Assembly (NCBI GenBank): GCA_964057225.1
Contig: OZ059894.1
Location: forward strand, 16,956,476-17,020,475
DNA: 64,000 bases
Source of the DNA: Auanema rhodensis
Lineage: Eukaryota > Nematoda > Chromadorea > Rhabditida > Rhabditidae
Direction of reading: 5' to 3'
This document shows, in pieces, positions 40,324 through 50,822 of the stretch. The position numbers were made by a program, and so were the translations under genes. The notes under the pieces are model-generated. The model did no database searches, was not told the origin of the DNA, and saw only the letters and a program-made list of their open reading frames with translations. Position 1 is the first letter of the stretch. Every line of letters begins with the position of its first letter.

Positions 40324-40647
40324 CTGGAAAATGTTTGGCATAGCGTTCATAAATCCAGTATTCCATGATTGAACGGGAAACATTCCATTTAAATCATTGG
40401 CGTACAAAACCGAAGAAGCTGGTGGAGCTGGGGCTGATACCGGAGAAACAGATGATATTGTAGCGGGGCGATGTTGAGCTGAATGGTATGCAGACAATGC
40501 AGGTCCTGTAGCAGCAGCAGATGGAGCTGGAGCACCATAAGCCGAAGAAGCGGGCTGAACGTTGCTGGTAGGTAGTTGAGCATAGCCAGCATTAGCCGAG
40601 ACATGGTGATATGAAGTAAGTGCAAGAAGGAATGCAACACGAAGCAT
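39688..40647 (-). CDS. Secreted protein with a 20-residue polyglutamine tract, unknown function
   Basis: Four exons, 273 residues: 40647-40266, 40223-40044, 39991-39842, 39797-39688 (TGA). The start MLRVAFLLALTSYHHVSANA is a clear signal peptide; the ATG lies seven bases after a TTCCAACAG acceptor. After an Ala/Pro/Ser-rich segment comes NAMPNIF followed by 20 Gln encoded by mixed CAA/CAG (40267-40326), interrupted by an intron at the tract's end. The remainder is low-complexity, rich in Tyr, Pro, Ser and Thr (GGHPYIMYRQPFVPQ, ASTPTTTTPSS), and ends with a dibasic-containing tail GLTKRQRFHN. No Cys framework or enzyme domain is visible. It could be a cuticle, eggshell or mucus component. A TTG codon farther upstream keeps the frame open, but the signal peptide supports this ATG. 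Confidence 0.8.
40267..40326 (-). repeat. CAA/CAG repeat encoding 20 glutamines
   Basis: Twenty consecutive Gln codons, the 3' half pure CAA and the 5' half a CAA/CAG mix, inside the secreted protein gene. Confidence 0.95.
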
Positions 40648-41817
40648 CTTGAAGCTGTTGGAAAACAAAAATTCAAATATAGAGCAGATGGTTAGTAGAT
40701 GTTGTTTCTCCGTTTGACTGGATGAGTCAATCGGTTAACTTGTGGTATGATGCCTTGACAGTCTACCTTATATACGTTTGTCGACCAACTGGTACTGACG
40801 GAAGCTGAATATCGTATAATCGGATTAGTTCCATATAAGCCTTTGGCATATTTCTGAGGATTTTGAGCTTTTCATGGTCACAGGTTTTTGATATTTCGAT
40901 ACAATTTCCTTGAAAAGGTGTCGGAAGAAAAAGACTTAGAAGATATAGTGAGAAGTAGAACCCAGTTCTAAAAAAGAAAAAAGTTATTCCATCCTTTGAA
41001 ACATTCTATCCAAAAAGTATAGAAGTATTTGCATATTTTTTCCAAAAAAAAAACACAAATCGTCCTAAATCCTTAAGCCTTGTAACTCGATTTCTGTTCA
41101 TATCTTTCAGGATTTCTCAGATTGTTCAAACTATCGCTTCGAAACAAAGTTTTTGTACATTTCTCTTATTTTAATTAGTCACTAACTCTAACAGCTAGGC
41201 CAATTTTTATATATAATTGATTCTGGCAACTGTGAAGGTCGGGTTTCATTTCAACGGACATTGGCCATGCTTTTAAGGATTGCTTCGGACAAGTTTCTCG
41301 GTCGGTCAATTTTTCTGACTAGTTCTAAAGAAGAATTTGAAGTTTGAATGGCAATTTGAAGTTTTCTTGATTATAAAAAGGTAGTTCATACAAGAAAAAA
41401 AGTATTAATTCTTCTAACGAAAAGATGAAAATGCTAAAATCTTAAATTATTTTATAAATTAATAAAAATTTGAAATGTAATATGTATATTAATGAAATAT
41501 TTGTTATTATTGGGCTTTACCCTATGAAATAAGTAAACGTTTTTCAAGTCAACCTAAGAGCTTAACGTGACCTTTCACGTTCAAGTGAAAAGTTCACGTA
41601 CGCTTCGAGGACAAATAGTATTGAAGCATTAGTTTTTAATAGAATTCTCTCCTTCTTTCAAACTTAATTGCTGAAATCATCAATTTTTTTTTAATTTCAT
41701 AGAATAATATGTAATATGCAATGCAAACATTTTATTTTTTGATTTTTTTTTCAAAACTTATGTTTTTATAAGAAATTAATGTTCGTTGACCATCTTCTCT
41801 TTTAATATTAAAAATAA
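40648..41817. other. Upstream region of the polyQ gene
   Basis: AT-rich 1.2 kb with no coding exon. Around 41568-41604 is a cluster of TTCAC/GTGAA and GTTCACG motifs in inverted arrangement. Confidence 0.45.
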
Positions 41818-42950
41818 ATGATGTCATCATTAAATGTGAGTATCGTCCAGAGATGTAATTATCTGAACGTTGGTTTACTCATCGATGTTGTTCAAAATCA
41901 TCCAGTTTTTCAAGAAGGCGTTCAAACGGTTGTTCCTGTTCCAATAATTTTTGGATTTCTCATATGTTTTCGAGCTAATTATCTAATTCACAACAAAAGG
42001 ATTTTTGTCTTTATCTTTCTTCTTCTCAGTTTTATTTAACAGACAGTTCGTCAAAGATATTACGCAAGCTAAATCTAATCCTGTGAGCGTGAGGAAACAA
42101 CTAAGTCCCACGTTAATGAAAATTAAAAGAAAAAAGTTTTGTGTTCAATTTGGAAAATCATGCTTTTGGTTTAATTATTGTCCAATACATTAGTTCTGCC
42201 AGAAATATATAAATAAACATTAAAATCATCTTCACATGTATTAAATCTGAGATCCAATACAAATATTCTGACATGAAAATTGCCTGGTTTGTAATATTTC
42301 CTATGTTCTTACACGAATACCGGTTTGAAGCTGTTCCTAACATCATCAACTTCCGAGTAAGTTCTGACAGGTTGCAGACCTCTCAATTGGCTTTTAGGAT
42401 TTTCCAGACTTTCCCTCAGTGTGGTCAGTTCGTTCAGTAAACTTTACTTCTTGCATGGGGTGTCTGTGCGCTTAGCTATCTTGGCTAATTCAAACTTCTA
42501 TTTCATCCTTTTTTTATATAAATCCTTCAATGTTTCATACACAATTCCAAATGTTCTTATGCTGTTCTTGAACGTTATGCAATTCTATCCGATGTCTCTT
42601 TCCCGCTTCTTTATTGAAATCCAGCCAATATTGCTCTTCACAAAACTAAAGAAGTGGAAAACGTGTTGAACGACAACTGTTGTCCGCTGGTCAAATGAAC
42701 TTCGCCATTCTCCAGACAGGTCTTTATGCACCTGTAAGAGGCTACCTAATGTGATCGCTGACTACTTCAGACGGCGAATCATGTACTTTGCAACCTGTGA
42801 AGCTTTACGTGATGTGCTTCTTCATTCATTCTTCATCGCATTCATTCTTGGCGTTAGCTTCTTCATATCTCGTATGAAGACTTTTAAATTTTTTGAAATT
42901 AAGACTATGTATATCATTTTTATTTTTAGAATATTCCAGGATTTGAAATA
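41818..42950. pseudogene. Coding-like debris of unknown origin upstream of the patched-related gene
   Basis: Several short stretches on the plus strand look like exons but do not join into one frame. Examples are 42272-42357, reading KIAWFVIFPMFLHEYRFEAV before a GTAAGT donor; a piece near 42670-42750 reading AGQMNFAILQTGLYAPVRGY; and 42751-42870, reading YFRRRIMYFATCEALRDVLL then a hydrophobic stretch. Stops and frame changes separate them. This could be a decayed membrane-protein gene or a rapidly evolving gene whose exons I cannot assemble. No family is recognised. Confidence 0.25.
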
Positions 42951-42966
42951 ACTTGAAATAATCATT

Positions 42967-45900
42967 ATGGCACGATGGAGAGCTCCATTAGAAGAGCGAT
43001 GGGCTAACATTATTGGAAAATATACTCTTTTCGTAGCTAAGTTAGAATAATTATTAATTCTAATACTTTGACGAATGGTTTCAGACACCCATGGTTCTTC
43101 ATTTTATCTCCATTAGTGTTGTCGATCGCTCTCTCTATTGGAATTGTTAATCATTTTCATATTGTGAGAGGAGTTAAGTATCTTTACTCACCTATAGATG
43201 CTCAATGGAAAGCAGAAGAAGCAGTATTAGCTGAAAACTGGGCTGCCGATGACCAGCATTTCTATCCAGGTTTTAGAGACTCGTGAATTTTACTTTTTCA
43301 TTGTTTTCAATAATTTAGGAAAAGATGTGACAAGACGTAGAGGACTATATCTCATATTAAAAACCAAAAATAGTGAAAATATTTTGAGTCCGGATCATTC
43401 ATTAGATGTTATTAAAGTAATTATTGATTATATACCAAATTAGTTATTTTTCTCCAGGCAATAGATTGGGTTGTGAATACAACTTTCATTTCAACAGTTT
43501 CAAACCAAACATTTTCTTACAAAGATGTGTGTCTTCGTTTTCAGGTATATTTGAGAAAATTCTTTTCAATACTAAACATGTTTTTATTTGAGAATGAATG
43601 CTTTACAAACCAACATGTAAGACTTATTGCTGATATATTCGCACATGTAGATCAGGTATTTCCTCAAAAGGCATCAAGTCAAACTAAATATTCTTATAAC
43701 TAGACGGCTATCAACGTGTCATATCCAACTTTTCGTACAAAATTTGCGACAGAGCCAATCGAATTGAGAAATGCATTAGGTAATGTAACTGTAGACAAGT
43801 TCGGACACTTATCTAAAGCTACTGCTTGGATGCTATTATACCAATTAAAAGGACAGACACCAGAAGTTAATAGTCTTTCATCGTAAGATTTATAGATGAA
43901 AATGTAAAGTAAAATAATGTTTTTAAAGAGAATTCGAGAACATAATAGCTGATCACATAAATAGAGGAAAAGTTCCAATTGGTCATCTGAGCTTATTTTA
44001 CTTTCATTCGGATACATTTGATCAAGAACTATCAAGAGAAAATAAAAGAATAACACCGAAGTAAAACAAAATTTTTTTTTAAATCTTTTTTTAATTTTTT
44101 AGATTTGCTATTACATTTACGGTTTTAATTATATTTTCTATTATGTGTACATTCACAACAAAGTGGGCTACTATTCCTTCAAAATCTTTCATATCAAAAA
44201 TCTTACCATTTACCAAGATTCCTGTAATTGATTGGGTTTGTTCTTCATATATATGAAAGTATAATTGACTAATTTTTATTTAAGACTGTCTCAAAACCAT
44301 GGATGGGCATAGTTGGTGTTCTTTCAACTCTTTTGGCTATTGTATCATCCACTGGTTTATTACTAATATTTGATGTTCAATTTGTTGATATGTGTACAGT
44401 AATGCCTTTTCTAAGCTTAAGTTAGTTTTGGAATTATTTGTTCATTTGCCCAAAAAAACAAAAATTCTCTCTCTTTTTCATCTTTAAACTTATAGCAATC
44501 GGTATTGATGATACTTTCCTCATGCTAGCATCATGGCATGAGACGGACAGAAGCCTTCAGTGGGAAAAACGATTAGAACTAGCTATGAAACATGCTGCTG
44601 TTTCAATCTCAATTACATCTTTAACAGATACTTTAGCATTTTTGATAGGAGCTATGGCTCCACTGCCAGCGGTATCTTTAATTTAATTTATTTTATTCCA
44701 TAAAGTATGATTTAGGTTATGTATTTTTGCTATTACTCGTCAGCTGCTATTTGCTTCATATTCCTATATTGTTTAACTATGTTCACAGCATTCTTATCAT
44801 TACAAGCTCGTTGGGAAGATCAAAACCGTCACTGTGTTACAGGCTTTGAGACCAAACCGTTTTCGGAAAAAGGTTTGTGAATCAAACTTAATTCACAACG
44901 TAGTTCTTGAATGTTAAGAAAATGGCCAAATCAACCAGCTTCTTTTCACAATGGGATCTCGACCTGTAACGCTGATGTCTTATAATGAGAATAATAATAA
45001 TAATAATAATAATACTATTAATGAAAATAGTGATACAATAATTATTCCAAAATATGATTTTCGGAAAGTGGGTGAGAAAATTTCAATGGCGCAAATGAAA
45101 GTAATGATTTTCAACAAGAGCGCTTCTCATTAAATCGGTTTCAGATACCCGACGAAAGAATGTGGTATCAAAAGTTTTTTGAAGATCGTTATGCCACATT
45201 TATTGCTCAACCATTGATGTCGTCAATATCTTTTGCCTTATTGTGCTCATATATTTTTTTCACATTTTTGGGAACACAACGATTAGTTGTGGGATTTGAT
45301 GTATGAAAAATACCTTTTCAATTATTATAGCAAATATTATTTTAGCTCATAAACATTGTTCAAAAATCGTCCATTTCTAGAAGTTTTCTAGAAACAAGAG
45401 ACATTTTATTTCCTGAAGATGTAACGGTCATGGATGTTGCTGTTATGAACCCTCCCAACATGGCAATTGTTGAGCAAAGAGAAGAATTCATGAAAGTTCT
45501 TAATCAATATGAAGTAAATACTTTCTCACTAACAATTTTATTATTAAATTTTAATTTAAGACAACATTCTGTTCAGTTGGAAGAATAAGTACAAAGTTTT
45601 GGTTTTTTGCTTACAAAGCTTACCTCGATGACTTAGGATTTGGGTCATCATGGGATGCGATGAGTACAGATGAAGAGGTAGAGAAACAACTTTTCCAAAA
45701 CTTAACTTTCTAATTCAGCAATTCAATGAAAATCTACGAAGCTTTTTAATTTCGCAAGAGAAGTGGCAATACGATGTTCTTGAGTATCCAAATAAAACCA
45801 TGAAAGCATTCCGTTTTTCAACAAAAATCATGAACATATCAGATGATGAACATGCTTATAATTGTGCAATGGAGATGAGGTATATTTAAGAAATACTATG

Positions 45901-46774
45901 TTATCATGTTTTTCTAATTTAAGACGAATTTCTAATGAAAACACTAACTTTAAACTAAGTACTTATACACCATTATGGAATATTGCTGATCAATTTGATA
46001 TCATGTGGCCACAAACAATGCAAGATTTATACATTTCTATTCTGGTTATGATACCAGTATCACTTCTATTCATACCACAACCATTGTGTGCAATCGCCAT
46101 AGCTTTAAACATTAGTATGTTGAAAGATTTATATAGTAAATTGTATGGTTTCAACTCAACACTGAATTCCAGCTTCCATTGCTTTTGGTGCTTTGGGTAT
46201 GATGGCATGGATGGGAGTAAACTTAGATGCTACTTCTATGATAACCATTGCTATGAGTGTTGGGTTCTCCGTAGGTTAGGAAGCACAAGTCTATCTATAT
46301 TTGTTCTATTGGCATTTAGATTTTGCTGCTCATGTCTCCTACGCGTATATGACTGCTGATGCAACTGAGGTTCCAGGAAAATGGTAAAACTACAAGACAT
46401 ATTATACTTCAAAATTGTCTTGAAAAACTCACTCTTGACGAAATATCTTCTTTTTCAGCCCAGCAGAAGTTCGGCTTTGTCGCACTTTAGGAACTGTAGG
46501 CTGGCCTGTAACCCAAGCATCCCTGTCGGTCCTTCTCGGAGTTTCTAGTTTGGCTTTTGTTGATAGTTATGTCGTTCAGACATGCTTTAAAACAGTTGTT
46601 CTAGTTATAACTTGTGGTAAGCATTAACTACAGGGAGATCTATACTGTATTATATTTTTAGGAACAACACATGCTCTTCTATTTTTGCCTTTAGTTCTTA
46701 TGCATGTTCATAAAGCTTATCTAACAGTGAAAAAATTGAGAAGCAAATCAGTGACTACAAAGGAATCGAAATGA
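42967..46774 (+). CDS. Patched-related (PTR) membrane protein with sterol-sensing-type domain
   Basis: Complete 21-exon model, 943 residues: 42967-43040, 43085-43269, 43319-43416, 43458-43544, 43593-43655, 43704-43882, 43929-44060, 44103-44235, 44285-44420, 44496-44671, 44716-44872, 44919-45100, 45145-45300, 45346-45513, 45561-45677, 45719-45879, 45924-46114, 46173-46274, 46320-46383, 46459-46616, 46662-46774. The layout is that of RND/Patched-like permeases: an N-terminal span after KHPWFF, a large luminal domain, a sterol-sensing-type block with TIGIDDTFLMLASWHE (Asp pair at 367-368 in the fourth span), a second luminal domain, and a C-terminal block with MSVGFSVDFAAHVSYAY (Asp833) and GTTHALLFLPLVLMHVH. 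Nematode PTR proteins act in cuticle formation, endocytosis and lipid handling. A run of eight Asn (498-505) lies in the cytoplasmic linker. Which PTR paralogue it is cannot be told. The N-terminal exon is short, and an upstream exon is possible. Confidence 0.93.
44988..45013 (+). repeat. (AAT)8 coding repeat, eight asparagines
   Basis: In-frame AAT repeat in the linker between the two halves of the patched-related protein. Confidence 0.9.
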
Positions 46775-46886
46775 CTTACAAGATCTTCGAAGATATATTT
46801 AATAATATAAATGTTTTTATTTCAAACATAAAGATTATACCAAAATAATATAAATGTGTAAATATAGTATATTTCTTTTAATTATT

Positions 46887-47167
46887 TTATCTTCTATCAT
46901 ACAAATAGGTAATCGATGATGGATATGAGTAATACGAATATGTTAACGGGTAGTAATATGAATAAGTTGGAACAACATACGAAGTTGCTGCTGAAGGCAT
47001 TAACACGGCAGTATTCGTATATGCTGGTTTAGTGATAATGATAGCACCATTCGACATAGAACAGCATAAAAGTATCTAAAGAAACAAGAATAGTTGCTCA
47101 AAAGGTTGAGAAAAAAAACAGAAATTAAACAAACAAAACCTACAATTGTTAAATATGTGATCATCAT
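46887..47167 (-). CDS. Small secreted Tyr-rich protein
   Basis: Two exons, 47167-47144 and 47075-46887, encode 70 residues ending in TAA. The N-terminus MMITYLTIILLCCSMSNGA is a signal peptide split by the intron (donor ATT|GTAGGT, acceptor TTTCTTTAG). The mature part is about 51 residues with 12 Tyr, plus Ser, Pro and Thr, no Cys, in repeats like PTYSYYYPLTYSYYSYPSS, ending YDRR. Such Tyr-rich secreted peptides can be cuticle or eggshell components cross-linked through dityrosine, or antimicrobial YGGY-type peptides; no specific family is recognised. It lies tail-to-tail, 112 bp, with the patched-related gene and is divergent from the mS35 gene. The reading frame is clean across the junction. 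Confidence 0.72.
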
Positions 47168-47608
47168 TATTGAAATAATATTTTAAATTTAAAAGAGTAT
47201 TCTTTCTATCAGTTTTTATATACAGAGAGCTAAATGAAACAAGTTCTAAAATATTACGATCAAATAGCATCATAACTCTTCGTTAACTGCTGTCATATCA
47301 GTGCACTTTTATTGATATTTACTTTATTTTAGAAGAAGATGGATGAAATCTTTTTTTGATTTGATTTAGACCTAATTTTGAATGATGTCTGTTTTTTTCC
47401 GATATTAAATACTTATATTTTAATAATACGCTTTGACTACGCAGGCTGCAATTTGTCGTGCTGGGCAATCGCGCTACAATGCGAAAACCTGCCCTAAGTA
47501 TAACCTTGTTTGTTTCACCTTTTAATAACATTAATTTAAGCTTAATTTTTTATTTATTGTTACAAGTAGAATCAACTTTAGAAACAGCGAAATTTTTTTC
47601 AGGTACTC
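47168..47608. other. Divergent intergenic region, 0.44 kb
   Basis: Separates the Tyr-rich gene (minus) from the mS35 gene (plus). A TTTTTTTCAG acceptor at 47593-47602 just before the mS35 ATG looks like its spliced-leader site. A GC-richer patch lies at 47440-47500. Confidence 0.5.
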
Positions 47609-49248
47609 ATGTTTTTGCGGGCCAGAGTTGCTCGTATTATTGTTAGGCAAAATTCTTCTTTAGCTGAGAAACTTCGACGAGCTTCTTCTGGCCAACTTTC
47701 TTTAGAAAAAGCTCAACAGCTATATGACGATAAAGCTCAACTTGATGCATCTGTATGTAACTAGGCATATATATTGATATTCTATTTGTTTTCAAGGGTG
47801 AACAATTTCGTGAGCCATTCTTAGCTCCTAAGCGAAAATTAAGGGGACAAATCCAAATTGAACAAGCTACTGGAAGAACAGCTCTTGTACAAAGGTCAGT
47901 TCTACTTGTAAGTCAATATTTTTCATAAGATATTTCCTTATAGAAGTCGCTTCGATATTCACGACAAGCTTTCTGTTCGACGTGATCGCAGTTCTGAAAT
48001 TTCTCCTGACTCTGTAAGTTTTCATGGTAAATAAATTTAAGTATGCAAATTTTCAGGAATGGTCTGATGTATGGCCTGCTGCTAGAACTTTCAATGCTTC
48101 TGTAGTCCCTCTTCCTGTTCGCATGGGTTCACGTAGAGATCCTGATAAAAGAGCGCCATTTAAAAAACATGTATTGTTTTCATAGATCATTGTGAAGCTA
48201 ATATATATATATTAAGGGTAACCTTGAACTGGTGAAAATTCCCAACTTCCTCCATTTAACACCGGCGGCAATTCAAAAACACTGTGAAGCTATTAAAAGT
48301 AAGAATTATTTTAGTAGGCTCTGTGATCTCTCATATTTCAGAGTTTTGCACTGAATACCCTAAAGAATTAGTAGAAGATAAACAACTTCTCAAGAAACAG
48401 TTTCCAATATCCGTATCATATAATTCTTATGTTCATCAAGGGACTAACATAAGGGACAACAGATCTCGTGTTGTAACTGTTACGGTGAGACTATTGGTTG
48501 TTAGATTTTTGTTAGTAACTTTTTCGTAATTATAGGTTCCCGTTTCATCTTTGAACCTAAATAGCCAAGAAAAAGAGAAACTAGTCAGATTGAGTGGACA
48601 ACGTTACAATGAAGAAACAGATATTTTGACAATTATTACGGATAGGTACGCCAGTAATTACCACGGAAATTAAGTATAACTTTAGATGCCATACACGTCA
48701 ACAAAATTTAGATTATGCCAACTATCTTTTGACCGCTTTATATCATGAATCCAAGGTGAGCTACTTTACAATTTTATTGGTATATTATATTTCAATTTTA
48801 GAAAGTTGAAGTATGGGAGAAAATGAAATCTAGAGACGATAATATGAAGGTAATAACAAAAAAGAGGTTTAATAATTCTAATGTTTTATATTTAGGTGGA
48901 ATTTGAAGGATCTCCATGCCAAGAGAAAATTATTCATGCCATTCAAAAAACTCTCGAAAATTCAATGGTTAAATTCAAAGTTTCTTATAAATTCTTACCA
49001 AAATTTTAGAATTCCTCTGTGCAAAATGTAGGCTCCAATGCTTCAAAGGAACAAATTTCTTCTCATGAACGTGTACAAAAGTTTGGAGAAATGTATAATA
49101 AATACAGAAACGAAGTTATAATCAATTTTTTTTCCCGATACTTTTTTTTATTCAGAAGGAAACCGCTGATAGTACAAGAGAATACGCTAAACAAATTCGT
49201 GAATTGCTTGGTATTTCAAACTTTGAAAAGAAAAGCAGCACAGCTTAA
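47609..49248 (+). CDS. mrps-35: Mitochondrial small-subunit ribosomal protein mS35 (MRPS35)
   Basis: Twelve exons, 382 residues: 47609-47752, 47797-47894, 47944-48013, 48057-48170, 48217-48298, 48342-48484, 48536-48645, 48686-48755, 48802-48849, 48896-48967, 49010-49114, 49156-49248 (TAA). The N-terminus [17 protein letters not shown] is basic and acid-free, a mitochondrial presequence. The conserved core matches animal MRPS35: [79 protein letters not shown]. The Lys/Glu-rich tail ends SNFEKKSS. The product is a structural protein of the mitochondrial 28S ribosomal subunit. The ATG is six bases after a TTTTTTTCAG acceptor, and an AATAAA follows at 49303. Length is slightly greater than the human protein (about 320), mostly at the termini. 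Confidence 0.95.
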
Positions 49249-49635
49249 AGATCTCTTGTTGTTTTATAGGTTTTTAGATTTGTTATTGTTAAGATTTTCA
49301 TAAATAAAAGTATATTTCAAGTGAAAACTTTATTAACGCCCAAATGAAGCAAAATAAAACACAGGACGGTACAACAATAAATAAAATACGCGTACTAATC
49401 AAGTTATTAAATAATAAGTTTAAACCTTTACAGTGCTTGTGATATGGCACAATTCCTTATGAAAACAATCGATGGCGGAGTTAATAAGTATAACGCCTTA
49501 CATGAACAAATATTAATCAACATGAGCCCGAATAATACGAAGGTTATTAATATCAATAAAATGATATCTAACACTGGTAATATTAATAATAGTTATTATT
49601 TAATTATAAAAATCTTGGTTAGTTCTCAAGAAAAC
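49249..49635. other. Convergent 3' spacer between mS35 and the Pro-rich orphan
   Basis: 387 bp, AT-rich, with the mS35 poly(A) signal. An Asn/Ile-rich reading frame at 49444-49641 lacks splice sites and looks like chance. Confidence 0.5.
49303..49308 (+). terminator. AATAAA poly(A) signal of the mS35 gene
   Basis: Canonical signal 55 bp after the mS35 stop codon. Confidence 0.75.
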
Positions 49636-50240
49636 TCATAAGTTAAGTTGAGCAACATGTCTAAAGATAGATTTACCAGTATCAGGAAATCTGCCCATTC
49701 TCTGCAGAATGACATAAGTATCATTGGCAGGTAAATCATTAGCAGTTGGCATTTCTGTGAACGGGCCGAGGTATCGTGTGAGCGATCTGTGCAGGAGTAC
49801 ATAACGATTTTAAAAAAAAAATTCTTACTTAGCAAAATATTGTCCAGGGCTAAGTCGACCACGGAGAACACGATTCCAAGAAGGTGGAATGGGCCGAACA
49901 CCAGGTAGAAGTGACGGGGAGATTACTCCTTCCCGATCTGCTACAACTGGTTCTGGCTCTTCTCTGGATATTGGTGCAGGAGCTACCTCAGGATCAGATT
50001 GACCGGGAGCTCTTCCACGATGGATGACAGGGCTGTAAATAACAAAAGATAACTAATAAATTATATGGAATAAATACCTCATATCTTCATTAACAGCTCT
50101 TGACCACCCTGGAAGGAAGTCAGACTTGGGATCCTCAGGAATTGGGGAAGAGGAACGCATAACCTAAGACGGTAAACATCACAAATCGTAAAAATGAAAG
50201 TACTAAATACCTGAATATCAAATCTTCTAGATGGAGCCAT
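49636..50240 (-). CDS. Pro-rich protein of unknown function, 156 aa
   Basis: Four exons: 50240-50211, 50163-50078, 50032-49829, 49786-49636 (TGA). The model is MAPSRRFDIQ, then RSSSPIPEDPKSDFLPGWSR, a Pro/Glu-rich middle (APAPISREEPEPVVADREG), LLPGVRPIPPSWNRVLRGRL, and a C-terminal block QYFAKSLTRYLGPFTEMPTA ending in GKSIFRHVAQLNL. There is no signal peptide, transmembrane span or coiled coil. Conserved-looking tryptophans within Pro-rich segments suggest a short-motif adaptor or a small structural subunit. The family is not recognised. It shares the strand with the REPS gene 582 bp upstream; an operon is possible but the gap is long. Codon use and splice sites look like those of neighbouring real genes. 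Confidence 0.75.
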
Positions 50241-50822
50241 AATAGGAAAATACAGCCAAATATACAGAGAAGGAACCGTTCACCGGGACTACCAAGCACA
50301 AGTGAATAGATATTTGTTATCCGAGTATTGGTAACAGTTATCCTTCTTTATTATACCAGAAAAGGCGCCAAAAACGAGGGCTAACGATCTAGGCATATTG
50401 CCACAGGTCAAACGTAGCAATGATAGTTTATGAAGTTTGAACCGATCTTGCCAAAGGGCTGATCACGTTTACCGGGAGTCAATTACCTCCAGTCAAAGTA
50501 AAACATTTCAGTAAATAAATATTTATTTACCTCGTTATATCACAATTGAGAAAACGTGATTGCACACAGATAATTGAAGTTTAAAACACAACCAAAAATT
50601 GAGATATGAAACATGTCAATGAAAAAAATGAGCAATTATGCAAAAAAACCGAAATGACTATTATAAGATTAAGATGATTAAATATCAGAATTATATTATT
50701 ATGAAAAAGCTATAAAAACTTAATTCAGTAAATTGGGTTTCCCGTGTAGTTTCATAGCTAGATCTAATATATCGATTTATGAAAGAGGGGTAATGATTAC
50801 TTGAAAGAACTTTAAATATAAT
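50241..50822. other. Intergenic, 0.58 kb, between two same-strand genes
   Basis: Holds the 3' end of the REPS gene and the upstream region of the Pro-rich gene. No coding exon was seen. Confidence 0.5.

Noticed and set aside
40389-40676. Leu/His-rich minus-strand frame overlapping the polyQ gene
   Set aside because: Shifted frame of the real exon 1; it lacks the signal peptide and splice phase.
42158-42349. Minus-strand frame in the debris upstream of the PTR gene
   Set aside because: The plus strand over the same interval gives a more protein-like translation ending in a good donor. The minus frame is hydrophobic AT-driven sequence.
43700-44056. Minus-strand 118-codon frame within the patched-related gene
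   Set aside because: Antisense shadow of exons 6 and 7, whose plus-strand translation matches the family.
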